Source: Bradyrhizobium sp. WSM471
GTDB taxonomy: Bacteria; Pseudomonadota; Alphaproteobacteria; Rhizobiales; Xanthobacteraceae
Reading direction: 5' to 3'
NCBI RefSeq assembly: GCF_000244915.1
Contig: NZ_CM001442.1
Coordinates: forward strand, 6,324,001-6,388,000
DNA length: 64,000 nucleotides
Part shown: in pieces, positions 9,045-16,976 of the stretch
How positions within the stretch are numbered: position 1 is the stretch's first letter
Layout of the letters: every line of letters starts with the position of its first letter
Position numbers and translations under genes: made by a program
Notes under the pieces: generated by a model
What the model was told of the DNA's origin: nothing
The model's input: only the letters and a program-made list of their open reading frames with translations
Databases searched by the model: none

Positions 9045-10096
9045 CCTACATTGCAAAGCCGAAATTCCACCATCCCGGGCTGAAGAAGAACGAGCTCGGC
9101 TACACCCATCGCGACTACGAGGGCAAGATCTCGACGCTGTGCGCCGGCTGCGGCCACGACTCGATCACGGCCTCGATCATCGAGGCCTGCTATGAGCTCT
9201 CGATCGAGCCGCACCGGGTCGCCAAGATCTCGGGCATCGGCTGCTCGTCGAAGACGCCGGACTATTTCCTCGGCAATTCGCACGGCTTCAACTCCGTGCA
9301 CGGCCGCATGCCAAGCGTGCTGACCGGCGCCAATCTCGCCAATCGCGACCTGATCTATCTCGGCGTCTCCGGCGACGGCGATTCCGCCTCGATCGGCTTC
9401 GGCCAGTTCGCGCATTCGATCCGGCGCGGCGTCAACATGACCTATATCGTCGAGAACAACGGCGTCTACGGTCTGACCAAGGGCCAGTTCTCGGCGACCG
9501 CCGACCGCGGCTCGAAGTCCAAGAAGGGCGTCACCAACACCGACAACGCCATCGACCTCGTCGCCATCGCGCTGCAGTTGGGCGCGACTTTCGTCGCGCG
9601 CTCGTTCTCCGGCGACAAGACCCAGCTCGTGCCGCTGATCGCGGCAGCGATCCGCCACAAGGGCGCGTCGTTCATCGACGTCATCAGCCCCTGCATCGCC
9701 TTCAACAACCACGCCGGCTCCACCAAGAGCTTCGACTATGTCCGCGAGCACAATGACGCGGTGAACCGGCTCGACGTGCTGGTCGGCCGCGATCCGATTG
9801 CGGTGGATTACGCACCCGGCACGGTGCAAATGGTCGAGCAGCATGACGGCAGCAGGATCGCGCTGCGCAAGATCGACGCCGACTACGATCCGCACGACCG
9901 GCTCGGCGCCCAGACCTTCCTGCAAAAGCACGCCGCCAAGGGACAGATCGTCACCGGCCTGCTCTACGTCGATCCCGACGCGGAAGATCTGCACGAGCAT
10001 CTCGACACGGTGGAGACGCCGCTCAACACGCTGGAAGCGGACACGCTCTGCCCGGGCTCGGCGGCGCTGGACAAGTTCAACGCCAGCCTGCGGTGA
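9041..10096 (+). CDS. korB: 2-oxoacid:ferredoxin oxidoreductase, beta subunit (TPP-binding)
   Basis: 351 residues. Fe-S and TPP features are clear: LCAGCGHDSI, SGIGCSSKTPDYF, the Mg/TPP motif GVSGDGDSASIGFGQ, and VENNGVYGLTKGQ. It completes the enzyme with the gamma-alpha subunit and receives or gives electrons through the ferredoxin-fused flavoprotein upstream. It ends 4 bp before the convergent DUF4399 gene, so there is no room for a separate terminator. Substrate assignment has the same uncertainty as for korA. Confidence 0.9.
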   Translation: MTYIAKPKFHHPGLKKNELGYTHRDYEGKISTLCAGCGHDSITASIIEACYELSIEPHRVAKISGIGCSSKTPDYFLGNSHGFNSVHGRMPSVLTGANLANRDLIYLGVSGDGDSASIGFGQFAHSIRRGVNMTYIVENNGVYGLTKGQFSATADRGSKSKKGVTNTDNAIDLVAIALQLGATFVARSFSGDKTQLVPLIAAAIRHKGASFIDVISPCIAFNNHAGSTKSFDYVREHNDAVNRLDVLVGRDPIAVDYAPGTVQMVEQHDGSRIALRKIDADYDPHDRLGAQTFLQKHAAKGQIVTGLLYVDPDAEDLHEHLDTVETPLNTLEADTLCPGSAALDKFNASLR

Positions 10097-10100
10097 CCGC

Positions 10101-10544
10101 CTACCGCGCCGTGGCGGGCTGCCTGACACGTATGGTGATCTTCTCCGACACGATCGGCGGCTCGAACGGATAGTGCCTGGCATCGCCCAGCACGAGTTGA
10201 AGCGTGTGCGTCCCGGGCGGAAGCTCGAGCAGCGTTTCGGTCTGCCCTGCCCCGAAATGCAGATGCGACTTGTCCTGCAGGATCGGCTCCTTGGGATCGA
10301 TGGGGTCGTTGACGTCGATCAGCAAATGATGGTGACCGGCGTTCTGATACTCGTCGCCGGCATGGGTCACTCCCATGTTGCGCAAGCCGAACCGGACCCA
10401 GAATCCGCCGCGGACCTTCTGCCCGTCATGCGGGGTGATGAAATAGAGCTTTGCGTCCTTGGGAGCTGCCTTGCCTTGCGAAAAGGCTGCCCCCGGGAGC
10501 AATGCGAGCGCCGCTGCCAGCGCGACGCAACGAAGGATCTGCAT
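10101..10544 (-). CDS. Exported DUF4399 protein
   Basis: 147 residues with a Sec signal peptide (MQILRCVALAAALALLPGAAFSQ). The mature part holds the DUF4399 pattern: FWVRFGLRNMGV, then a His cluster in NAGHHHLLIDV, LHFGAGQTE and PPGTHTLQLVLGD. The frame extends upstream to 10766, but a strong ribosome site (TGGAGGAGTT) sits directly before ATG 10544. Only 17 bp separate it from the end of the cyclase gene upstream, so the two are probably one transcript. The histidines suggest metal binding; function is unknown. Confidence 0.85.
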   Translation of the reverse strand: MQILRCVALAAALALLPGAAFSQGKAAPKDAKLYFITPHDGQKVRGGFWVRFGLRNMGVTHAGDEYQNAGHHHLLIDVNDPIDPKEPILQDKSHLHFGAGQTETLLELPPGTHTLQLVLGDARHYPFEPPIVSEKITIRVRQPATAR

Positions 10545-10561
10545 CAAACCAACTCCTCCAC

Positions 10562-12124
10562 TCAAGGACTGAGCGCCACGCGGAACCCGTGCGTGGGGTA
10601 ACGAACATTGGTGTCGTAGCCATCGCGGTTGGACGGCCGCACATATCTCGAATCGTTCTTCCAGGAGCCCGAGCGCAGGACATGAGCGCTGCAGTCCCCG
10701 CTGCTCCATGCCGAGCCGTCGGTGGGCGCGCCCTGATAGGTCTTGTGCCAGCAGTCCTCGACCCATTGATCGACACCGCCGCCCATGTCGTGGAGCCCGA
10801 ACGGATTCGGCCTGAAGCTACCGACCTTCGCCGGCTGCTCGGCGGCGAGATCACCGCAATCCTTGCAACCTGCCATGCCCGGCTGCAGCTTGTCGCCCCA
10901 CCAATATTTGGTCTGCGTTCCGCCCCGCGCGGCATATTCCCATTCGGCTTCGCTCGGAAGCCGATAAGTCTTCTTCGTCGCCTGAGCGAGATAGGCCGCA
11001 TATTGCTGCGCGTCGGTCCAGCTCACATTGCCGACCGGCGCATCGTCCTTGCCGATAGCCGTGAAGCCGCACGCCTTTGCAGCGGCGCACTCGTTCCATT
11101 CCTGCACGGTCACCGGATATTTGCCGATCGAGAACGGCTTGACCGTCACCTGATGGACAGGACGCTCGGTCGGGTCGTCATTGCTTCCCATCGCAAAGCT
11201 GCCCCCGCGAATGGCGACCATCTCGGGTTCGCGGGCGGGGGGTGCCGATTGACTTGTCGATTGACTTGTCGACTGACTTGGCGCGGGAGCGGGCGACGGA
11301 GATGACGAAGCCGAGGGGGGAGATGGCTGCGGCGTCTGAGGCGCCGCTTCGCGCGGCGAGGGCTGCGGGCTCGGTGATGCGGCAGGAGAAGCGTTAGGAG
11401 AAACGGTAGTGACGGCAGCCTGCTCGCCCACCCTGCCCGGTGCCTGAGCCAGCAGATACCACAGCACGCCGGCGGCCATCACCGACAGCGTGATCCCCAG
11501 CAGAAAGATCAGGGCATTCTCGCGCCGCCCCCGCGTCCTGCCGACCGCGTCTGCATCCGGCAGCACTTTATAGACGCGCACGGGATCGGTGATGTTCTTG
11601 ACTTTGCGGTCCCCGAGCGACTCGTAGCCGCACACGACCTTGTGCTTGATCTGCTCGTAGATCGCGCCGGAGATAAAGACCTGGCCTGGCTCGGCGATGC
11701 CCTCGATGCGCGTCGCGATGTTGACACCATCGCCGTAGACGTCATCAGGCTCCACGATGACGTCACCGAGATTGACGCCAATCCGGTACTCGATCCGGGT
11801 CTCCTTCGCAAGCGAGGCGTTGCGGCCGATGAGATTCTGCTGGATGACGATGCTGCAGCGGACGGCCTCGACCGGGCTGTCGAAAATCGCGATGAAGCCA
11901 TCGCCCGTCGTCTTCACCAGACTTCCGTGGTGCTCGACGATGCTGGGCTGGATGAGATCCCGCTCGATCCGTTTGACGCGGACGTGCGTGCCCTCCTCGT
12001 CGGCCTGCATCAGCCGGCTGTAGGAAGCGATGTCACCGACAATGATGGCCGCGAGACGACGAGGCATAGGGCCGTGCGAAGGCGGCTCGTCATTCCCGGA
12101 TCTGAAGTTGCGAATTTCGCCCAT
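10562..12124 (-). CDS. Class III adenylate cyclase fused through a membrane helix to a sulfatase-modifying-factor (FGE-like) domain
   Basis: 520 residues from ATG 12124, which has GGAG 9 nt upstream; a GTG at 12139 would add five residues. Residues about 25-190 are a cytosolic class III nucleotide cyclase. Metal-binding Asp residues lie in IIVGDIASY and KTTGDGFIAIF, and the transition-state Asn/Arg in DGVNIATRIEG. One membrane helix follows (about 204-226), then a Pro/Ser-rich linker with three Q-S-T-S-type units. From about 300 comes an FGE-sulfatase domain (MVAIRGGSFAMGSNDDPTERP, YRLPSEAEWEYAARGG) that should be periplasmic. The C-terminal block (LRSGSWKNDSRYVRPSNR) lacks the paired cysteines of true formylglycine-generating enzymes, so it is more likely a sensor or binding domain. 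Confidence 0.88.
   Translation of the reverse strand: MGEIRNFRSGNDEPPSHGPMPRRLAAIIVGDIASYSRLMQADEEGTHVRVKRIERDLIQPSIVEHHGSLVKTTGDGFIAIFDSPVEAVRCSIVIQQNLIGRNASLAKETRIEYRIGVNLGDVIVEPDDVYGDGVNIATRIEGIAEPGQVFISGAIYEQIKHKVVCGYESLGDRKVKNITDPVRVYKVLPDADAVGRTRGRRENALIFLLGITLSVMAAGVLWYLLAQAPGRVGEQAAVTTVSPNASPAASPSPQPSPREAAPQTPQPSPPSASSSPSPAPAPSQSTSQSTSQSAPPAREPEMVAIRGGSFAMGSNDDPTERPVHQVTVKPFSIGKYPVTVQEWNECAAAKACGFTAIGKDDAPVGNVSWTDAQQYAAYLAQATKKTYRLPSEAEWEYAARGGTQTKYWWGDKLQPGMAGCKDCGDLAAEQPAKVGSFRPNPFGLHDMGGGVDQWVEDCWHKTYQGAPTDGSAWSSGDCSAHVLRSGSWKNDSRYVRPSNRDGYDTNVRYPTHGFRVALSP
11246..11281 (-). repeat. Three tandem 12-bp units inside the cyclase/FGE linker
   Basis: CGATTGACTTGT is repeated three times (the last unit has two changes). 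In the gene it encodes the Ser/Thr/Gln-rich stretch SQSTSQSTSQSAPP of the linker. Units of 12 bp keep the frame, so linker length can vary by four residues. Confidence 0.85.
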
Positions 12125-12428
12125 TGCGGGGGACTCCACACACTCACGAAGGCAGACCCCAGCCTACGACTGCCAAAGGCGATCGTCTGTGAAGGCTATC
12201 ACATCGATGAAATCGGGCAATCTCGGAGCGAACGGAGGGCGTCCAGTTCCGGTAGTCGAAGGCGCCACATCGAATGAACCTTCATGACCCCACCGATGAC
12301 TAATGCCCGGCGTGGAACCTCATCCTCCCTCCGCCCAGCTAAGATCATGTCAGATGTGCGAACGTTGAACGCGTCGCACCTGGGCCGCGTCTACAGCGTA
12401 CAGCTCAGCTGCTGCATTCGAGGCCATC

Positions 12429-13049
12429 ATGAAGCTTTCTCTCGTTGCTGCCGTCTTGTTTGCCGCGCTTGGCGGCGCCGCTCACGCCGAGGAGGCCGAC
12501 GATATCCGCGAAGCCAGCAAGGCCGAAGCCGAGACCTTCAACGCGCGCATGTATGCCGGCACACCCGGCAACAAGGCCTATGCCTGCTTCGTGCGGCGCT
12601 ACGATGCCGAGCACCTGGCACGTCATCCGAAGCAGAAGGTCGCCGCGATGAAGCTGCTGATCTCGGCGGAGATGGACACCGAAGACAAGCAGCTCCACAA
12701 CTCCTTCCGCCTCGGCTTCAGATATCGTCACCGTTCCGGCGATTTCGACTCCAGCGGCTCCTGTCATCACGCCGTGTTCACCAAGGACGGCACCGAAATC
12801 CGCCTCGGTTGCGGCGTCGACTGCGAGGGCGGCGGCATCGGCGTCGCGCTCTCGAAGGACGACAAATCGGCGATCGTGCGGCTCGCGCGGGTCAGGGTCT
12901 GGCAGAACAACAAGCCGGATGAGGATGCCGAACTGTCACTGGTCGCCGGGGCCGATGACGGGATTTTCCGCCTAGATCGAACGGACAACAAGGAATGCGC
13001 CTCGCTCGTGACCGACCGCAAGGAACTCGCCGCGCTCCGCCACAAATGA
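12429..13049 (+). CDS. Exported protein of unknown function
   Basis: 206 residues with a clear Sec signal peptide (MKLSLVAAVLFAALGGAAHA, cleavage before EEAD). The mature part is soluble, polar, and has at least five Cys (YACFVRR, GSCHHAVF, GCGVDCEGG, KECASL), suggesting disulfides. No family recognised. It stands alone: the cyclase is divergent and the DsrE-like gene follows 31 bp later in the same direction, so the two may be co-transcribed. The 289 bp upstream (12140-12428) hold no gene I can support. Confidence 0.75.
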   Translation: MKLSLVAAVLFAALGGAAHAEEADDIREASKAEAETFNARMYAGTPGNKAYACFVRRYDAEHLARHPKQKVAAMKLLISAEMDTEDKQLHNSFRLGFRYRHRSGDFDSSGSCHHAVFTKDGTEIRLGCGVDCEGGGIGVALSKDDKSAIVRLARVRVWQNNKPDEDAELSLVAGADDGIFRLDRTDNKECASLVTDRKELAALRHK

Positions 13050-13080
13050 TATGTGTCCGGCGCAATCGACGGAGATCGTC

Positions 13081-13530
13081 ATGAACCGCCGGAACATGTT
13101 GTGCAGCGCCGTCTCGGGCCTGGGCGCGGCGCTTGGCGCCTCCAGCGCGAAGGCCGCGACGGACGCCGGCACGGGCAACAAGCTGAAGGTGGTGTATCAT
13201 TTGAGCGATGCCGAGAAGGTCAACTTCGTGCTCGGCAACATCCAGAACCACATCGAGGGCGTCGGCGGCCCGGACCATGTGACGATCGCGCTGGTGATCC
13301 ACGGGCCGGCGCTGAAGGCGTTTCATTCGGCGCAGGCCAATCCTGACATCAGCAAGCGCGTCGGCGATTTCTCCAAGGACGGCGTCGAGCTCGCCGCCTG
13401 CGGCAACACGATGAAGGCGCAAAACGTCACGCTCGCGGATCTCCTGCCGGGCTTCGTCAGCGCGGAGAAGGGCGGTGTGGTCCGTTTGGCCGAGCTCCAG
13501 TCGCAGGGCTATCTCTATCTGCGGCCGTAG
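13081..13530 (+). CDS. Exported DsrE/DsrF-like protein
   Basis: 149 residues from ATG 13081 (the frame is open from 13051). The N-terminus MNRRNMLCSAVSGLGAALGA has an RR followed by a hydrophobic stretch, like a Tat signal, ending near AKA. The rest matches the DsrE-like fold: KVVYHLSDAEKVNFVLGNIQNH, HVTIALVIHGPALKAF, and a single Cys in VELAACGNTMKA where sulfur-carrying DsrE/TusD proteins have theirs. Periplasmic DsrE-like proteins are common in proteobacteria, but their function is unknown. Confidence 0.82.
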   Translation: MNRRNMLCSAVSGLGAALGASSAKAATDAGTGNKLKVVYHLSDAEKVNFVLGNIQNHIEGVGGPDHVTIALVIHGPALKAFHSAQANPDISKRVGDFSKDGVELAACGNTMKAQNVTLADLLPGFVSAEKGGVVRLAELQSQGYLYLRP

Positions 13531-13557
13531 GGGCGCGGGAGGCGCCGCTACATCGTC

Positions 13558-13643
13558 CGTCATTGCGAGCGCAGCGAAGCAATCCAGTCCCTCCACGGAG
13601 GCAGACTGGATTGCTTCGTCGCAAGGGCTCCTCGCAATGACGG
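13558..13643. repeat. Dispersed palindrome (CGTCATTGCGAGCG ... CGCAATGACGG family), copy 1
   Basis: The ends CGTCATTGCGAG and CTCGCAATGACG are inverted, with inner arms AAGCAATCCAGTC and GACTGGATTGCTT-like sequence. A second copy of the same family is at 55866-55952 inside the kdp operon. The family is common in Bradyrhizobium intergenic DNA. It may end transcription of the DsrE-like gene. Confidence 0.85.
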
Positions 13644-13686
13644 CGGAGCGGGTTGCGCGAGCGAGTACCACACGCTCGCAACGCGC

Positions 13687-13741
13687 TTGACACATCCATA
13701 ACTCCACGGTTATGAATATATCCATAACTTACAGGTTATGG
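13687..13741 (+). promoter_or_regulatory. Promoter with two tandem ArsR-type operators
   Basis: A perfect -35 TTGACA (13687-13692) and -10 TATGAA (13711-13716) are 18 bp apart. Two inverted repeats with identical geometry overlie them: CATAAC-N6-GTTATG at 13697-13714 and CCATAAC-N6-GTTATGG at 13722-13741. Their centres are 26 bp apart. The first covers the spacer and -10; the second covers the transcription start and runs into the first ATG of the regulator. This is the layout expected for autorepression by the ArsR-family protein encoded next. Confidence 0.75.
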
Positions 13742-14073
13742 ATTGCATGCCCGCCGCCGCTCACGATCTTCTGTTCAGGACGCTCGCCGACCCCACCCGT
13801 CGGGCGATCTTCGAGCGATTGTGCCGCGAGGGCGAACAGACGGTCGGGGCTCTGACGGCACTGTCGGGTGTGTCTCAGCCCGCGGTCTCAAAACATCTCG
13901 GCGCGTTGAAGCAGGCTGGCCTCGTGCGCGACCGGCATCAAGGGCGGCAGACGCATTACAGCGCCCAGCCCGGCGCGCTCAATCCGCTGATCGACTGGAC
14001 CAGCCAGATGGCCGGATTCTGGCAAAGCCGGCTCGACGCGCTCGACGATCTCCTGAAGAGGATGGACCAATGA
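13738..14073 (+). CDS. ArsR-family transcriptional repressor
   Basis: 111 residues. A winged-helix start (DLLFRTLADPTRRAIFERL) and recognition helix (VSQPAVSKHLGALKQAGLV) are typical of the ArsR subgroup that pairs with SRPBCC (AHSA1) proteins. It lacks the metal-binding cysteines of arsenic or cadmium sensors, so the inducer is probably not a metal. The first ATG (13738) lies inside the second operator half-site and gives a nearly leaderless message; ATG 13747 (MPAAAHDLL) is equally possible. It overlaps the next gene as ATGA. Confidence 0.9.
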   Translation: MDCMPAAAHDLLFRTLADPTRRAIFERLCREGEQTVGALTALSGVSQPAVSKHLGALKQAGLVRDRHQGRQTHYSAQPGALNPLIDWTSQMAGFWQSRLDALDDLLKRMDQ

Positions 14074-14501
14074 ACGAATCCGCGACCGAAACCCGTTCCG
14101 TCGTCATCGAGCGCGAATTTGCCTTTCCGGCAGAGCGGATCTGGCGCGCGCTGACGCAGCCGCATCTGATCGAGGAATGGCTGATGAAGAACGATTTCAA
14201 GCCGACCGTGGGCCACCGCTTCAACCTTCACGGCGAGTGGGGCGGCGTACTGGACTGCGAGGTCCTCACCATCGAGCCGCAGAAGACGCTCGCCTACACC
14301 TGGAATTTCTCGCACGACGACGCAGCTTTCGACCTCAAGAGCGTCGTGACCTTCACGCTGACTCCGACGGGCGCCGGCACGCATCTGCGTGTCGAGCAAG
14401 CGGGCTTCAGCCCGACGCAGAAGCAGGCTTTCGGCGGCGCGCACGCCGGCTGGAAGCAGTTTCTCGCCAAGCTGGACGAACTGCTGGCAAGGGCAGACTA
14501 G
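14070..14501 (+). CDS. SRPBCC (AHSA1/START-like) domain protein
   Basis: 143 residues. The pattern VVIEREFAFPAERIWRALTQPHLIEEWL at the start, and a C-terminal GGAHAGWKQFLAKLDELL, identify the Aha1-homology SRPBCC family, which forms a deep hydrophobic pocket. Genes of this type are very often the second gene after an ArsR regulator. The ligand is not known. Its start overlaps the regulator's stop by 4 bp. Confidence 0.9.
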   Translation: MNESATETRSVVIEREFAFPAERIWRALTQPHLIEEWLMKNDFKPTVGHRFNLHGEWGGVLDCEVLTIEPQKTLAYTWNFSHDDAAFDLKSVVTFTLTPTGAGTHLRVEQAGFSPTQKQAFGGAHAGWKQFLAKLDELLARAD

Positions 14502-14543
14502 CGGCCGCCGGCCTTCATTCGATCATCTCAAGAGGAGGTTTCA

Positions 14544-14762
14544 TTGACCGGAAACATGTGGGTTCGGCAGATCCATCGCTGGCTGTCGATCGCTTTCACG
14601 CTTGCCGTCATCGCCAACATCGTCGCCCTGACGCTGCAAGTCCAGGCGACGTGGATCGGCTTGCTCGCCTTCGTCCCATTGATCCCGTTGCTTGCGACCG
14701 GGCTCTACATGGTCGCGCTGCCATATCTCGGCCGCGGCCGCGGCGCCCGACAAGAGGCGTGA
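14544..14762 (+). CDS. Small membrane protein with two helices
   Basis: 72 residues starting at TTG 14544. AGGAGG at 14533-14538 is an ideal distance away, whereas the next ATG (14556) is too far. Two hydrophobic segments (WLSIAFTLAVIANIVALTL and WIGLLAFVPLIPLLATGLYMVAL) are separated by a short loop. The C-terminus is basic. No family named with certainty. It lies between the SRPBCC and DUF1801 genes and is likely part of the ArsR-controlled unit. Confidence 0.75.
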   Translation: MTGNMWVRQIHRWLSIAFTLAVIANIVALTLQVQATWIGLLAFVPLIPLLATGLYMVALPYLGRGRGARQEA

Positions 14763-14764
14763 AC

Positions 14765-15211
14765 ATGAAGAAGGCTGTGACCGCGAAAACCAGCAGCGCG
14801 ACGAAGACGGATGGCGCTTCGCCATCCAGGATGATCGACGGCAGGATCAAGGAGCTCGGTGACTGGCGCGGCGACATGCTCGGGCGAATCCGCGGCCTCA
14901 TCAAAGAGGCCGACCCTGATGTCGTCGAGGAATGGAAATGGCGCGGCGTTCCGGTGTGGGAGCACGACGGCATCATCTGTACCGGCGAGACCTACAAGGC
15001 CGTGGTGAAGATGACCTTTGCCAAGGGCGCGGCGCTGGACGATCCGGCGGGCCTGTTCAATTCCAGCCTCGACGGCAACGTGCGGCGCGCGATCGATATT
15101 CGCGAAGGTGAGAAGATCAACGAGAAGGCGTTGAAGGCGCTGATCCGCGCAGCGGTGGAGCTGAACGCGTCCAAAGCCAAGAAGAAGCCGGAGAAGAAGC
15201 GATCGACTTAG
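14765..15211 (+). CDS. DUF1801 family protein
   Basis: 148 residues from ATG 14765, 2 bp after the membrane gene. The DUF1801 pattern is seen in IRGLIKEADPDVVEEWKWRGVPVWEHDG and in TFAKGAALDDPAGLFNSSLDG. A Lys/Ala-rich N-terminal tail and a Lys-rich end (KAKKKPEKKRST) flank the domain. DUF1801 proteins often sit with ArsR and SRPBCC genes. Biochemical role unknown; the fold is related to iron-chaperone-like YdhG/Frataxin-type proteins. Confidence 0.88.
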   Translation: MKKAVTAKTSSATKTDGASPSRMIDGRIKELGDWRGDMLGRIRGLIKEADPDVVEEWKWRGVPVWEHDGIICTGETYKAVVKMTFAKGAALDDPAGLFNSSLDGNVRRAIDIREGEKINEKALKALIRAAVELNASKAKKKPEKKRST

Positions 15212-15258
15212 AGCACTTGAGTCGAGATGAATTCTCGGCGGCGGCCAGAGCAGGCGCC

Positions 15259-15389
15259 TCGTCCTTCGAGACGACCGCTCCGCGGTCTCCTCAGGATGAG
15301 GCTAGGCAGCGTCCCTATCTGTCGAAATTGCAGCCGCAGACTCCGTCCTCATCCTGAGGGCCCGCCAAAGGCGGGCGTCTCGAAGGATG
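15259..15389. repeat. Dispersed palindromic element, copy 2, between convergent genes
   Basis: A reverse half (CGTCCTTCGAGACG ... CTCCTCAGGATGAG, ending about 15300) and a forward half (CTCATCCTGAGGGC ... GCGTCTCGAAGGATG, about 15350-15389) of the same family as 4379-4494. It fills the gap between DUF1801 (+) and spoVR (-), where a bidirectional terminator is expected. Confidence 0.85.
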
Positions 15390-15440
15390 GACAGCGGGCG
15401 AGCTGTCCGCCACATCGAAGCTCCAGGCGTGACGTCAGCG

Positions 15441-16976
15441 TCAGGCCACCGCCGAGATCGGGCGCGGGCTCACGACGTATTCGCGCAGCACCTTGTCGTT
15501 GGCGTCGACCTCGATCAGTGCGACGTCGTAGGTCCAGAGATCGGCCAGATGCTGGAGCACGCGCTTGGCGTCGGTCTCGTTGAGCTGCGCGCCCTTGATG
15601 ACATGGTGATGCAGGATCAGCCGCCGGTCCCCGGAGAGATCGACGTCGACCACCTCGATATTCGCGTCGATGTAGCCGACATCGTGCTGCCGTGCCAACT
15701 CGCGCCGGACGCGGCGGAAGCCGCGCTCGTCGTGAATGGCGTCGACCCGGATGCCGGCGCGTTCCTCGGGATCATCGTGCAAGTGGAACATGCGGAGGTG
15801 CCGCATCAGCTTCGGACTCAGGAACTGGGCGATAAAACTCTCGTCGCGGTAGTTGGCCCAGACGTCGCGCAGCACGCCCATCACGTCGTTCTTGCCGGCG
15901 ATGTCCGGGAACCACTCGCGGTCCTCGTCTTCCGGCCGGGTGACGATGCGCTCGATGTCCTGCATCATGGCGAAGCCGAGCGCATAGGGATTAAAGCCGG
16001 AAAAGCGCTGGTCGTCGAATTCGGGCTGGAACACGACGTTGGTGTGCGACTGCAGGAATTCGAGGAAATTGCCGTCGCTGATGCGGCCCTGCTGATGCAG
16101 CTTGGTCATGATGCGATAGTGGACGTAGGTCGCCGTCCCCTCGTTCATCACCTTGGTCTGGCTCTGCGGATAGAAATATTGCGCGATGTGGCGGACGATG
16201 CGCAACAGCTCGCGCTGCCAGGGCGCCAGCCGCGGCGCGCTCTTCTCCAGGAAATACAGCAGGTTTTCTTGCGGCAGGCCGAGCAGCTTGCGGCGGCGTT
16301 CGATGCTGAGCGCGGACCGGGTCTTGCTCTTTCCCGCCGGCACGGTGCGCCAGAGGTCGTTGAAGACCTCCTCCTCGTGCTGGCGGCGGCGCCCTGCCCG
16401 CTTCTCTTCGGCGCGGAGGTCGAGCTTCTTCTTGCCGGGATAGCGATCGATCCCGTGCGACATCAGCGCATGCGCGGCATCGAGGGTGCGCTCGACCTCG
16501 ACCCGGCCGTAGCGATCCTCGCATTGCATGACGTAGTTCTTGGCGAAATCCAGATAATCCAGGATGCCGTCGGCGTCGGTCCACTGCTTGAACAGATAGT
16601 TGTTCTTGAAGAAATGATTGTGCCCGAAGGCGGCGTGCGCGATCACCAGGGTCTGCATCGTCGCCGTGTTCTCCTCCATCAGGTAGGAGATGCAGGGCGA
16701 GGAGTTGATCACGATCTCATAGGCAAGACCCATGAGGCCCTTGCGGTATGAGGCCTCGTGATACGCGAAGTGTTTTCCGAACGACCAGTGCTTGTAGAAC
16801 AGCGGCATGCCGACGGACGAATAGGCGTCCAGCATCTGCTCGGCGGTGATCACCTCGATCTGGTTCGGATAGACGTCGAGCCCGAGATCTTTCGTCGCCA
16901 CCTCCTCGCAGGCATCCGTGATGCGCTGCAAGGTGTGAAAATCCCAATCGGCGCCTTCGAACAAGCGTTCCGTCAT
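15441..16976 (-). CDS. spoVR: SpoVR/YcgB family protein
   Basis: 511 residues, the usual length. Family blocks: WDFHTLQRITDACEEVA, LDVYPNQIEVITAEQMLDAY, VGMPLFYKHWSFGKHF, and INSSPCISYLMEEN. In non-sporulating proteobacteria SpoVR-like proteins are encoded with the kinase PrkA/YeaG and YeaH and are induced in starvation and stress. Third gene of the minus-strand operon; its ATG overlaps the yeaH stop as ATGA. Biochemical activity unknown. Confidence 0.93.
   Translation of the reverse strand: MTERLFEGADWDFHTLQRITDACEEVATKDLGLDVYPNQIEVITAEQMLDAYSSVGMPLFYKHWSFGKHFAYHEASYRKGLMGLAYEIVINSSPCISYLMEENTATMQTLVIAHAAFGHNHFFKNNYLFKQWTDADGILDYLDFAKNYVMQCEDRYGRVEVERTLDAAHALMSHGIDRYPGKKKLDLRAEEKRAGRRRQHEEEVFNDLWRTVPAGKSKTRSALSIERRRKLLGLPQENLLYFLEKSAPRLAPWQRELLRIVRHIAQYFYPQSQTKVMNEGTATYVHYRIMTKLHQQGRISDGNFLEFLQSHTNVVFQPEFDDQRFSGFNPYALGFAMMQDIERIVTRPEDEDREWFPDIAGKNDVMGVLRDVWANYRDESFIAQFLSPKLMRHLRMFHLHDDPEERAGIRVDAIHDERGFRRVRRELARQHDVGYIDANIEVVDVDLSGDRRLILHHHVIKGAQLNETDAKRVLQHLADLWTYDVALIEVDANDKVLREYVVSPRPISAVA

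Noticed and set aside
13558..13643. Insertion sequence remnant
   Set aside because: No transposase reading frame; the structure and a second copy at 55866 fit a small dispersed palindromic element.
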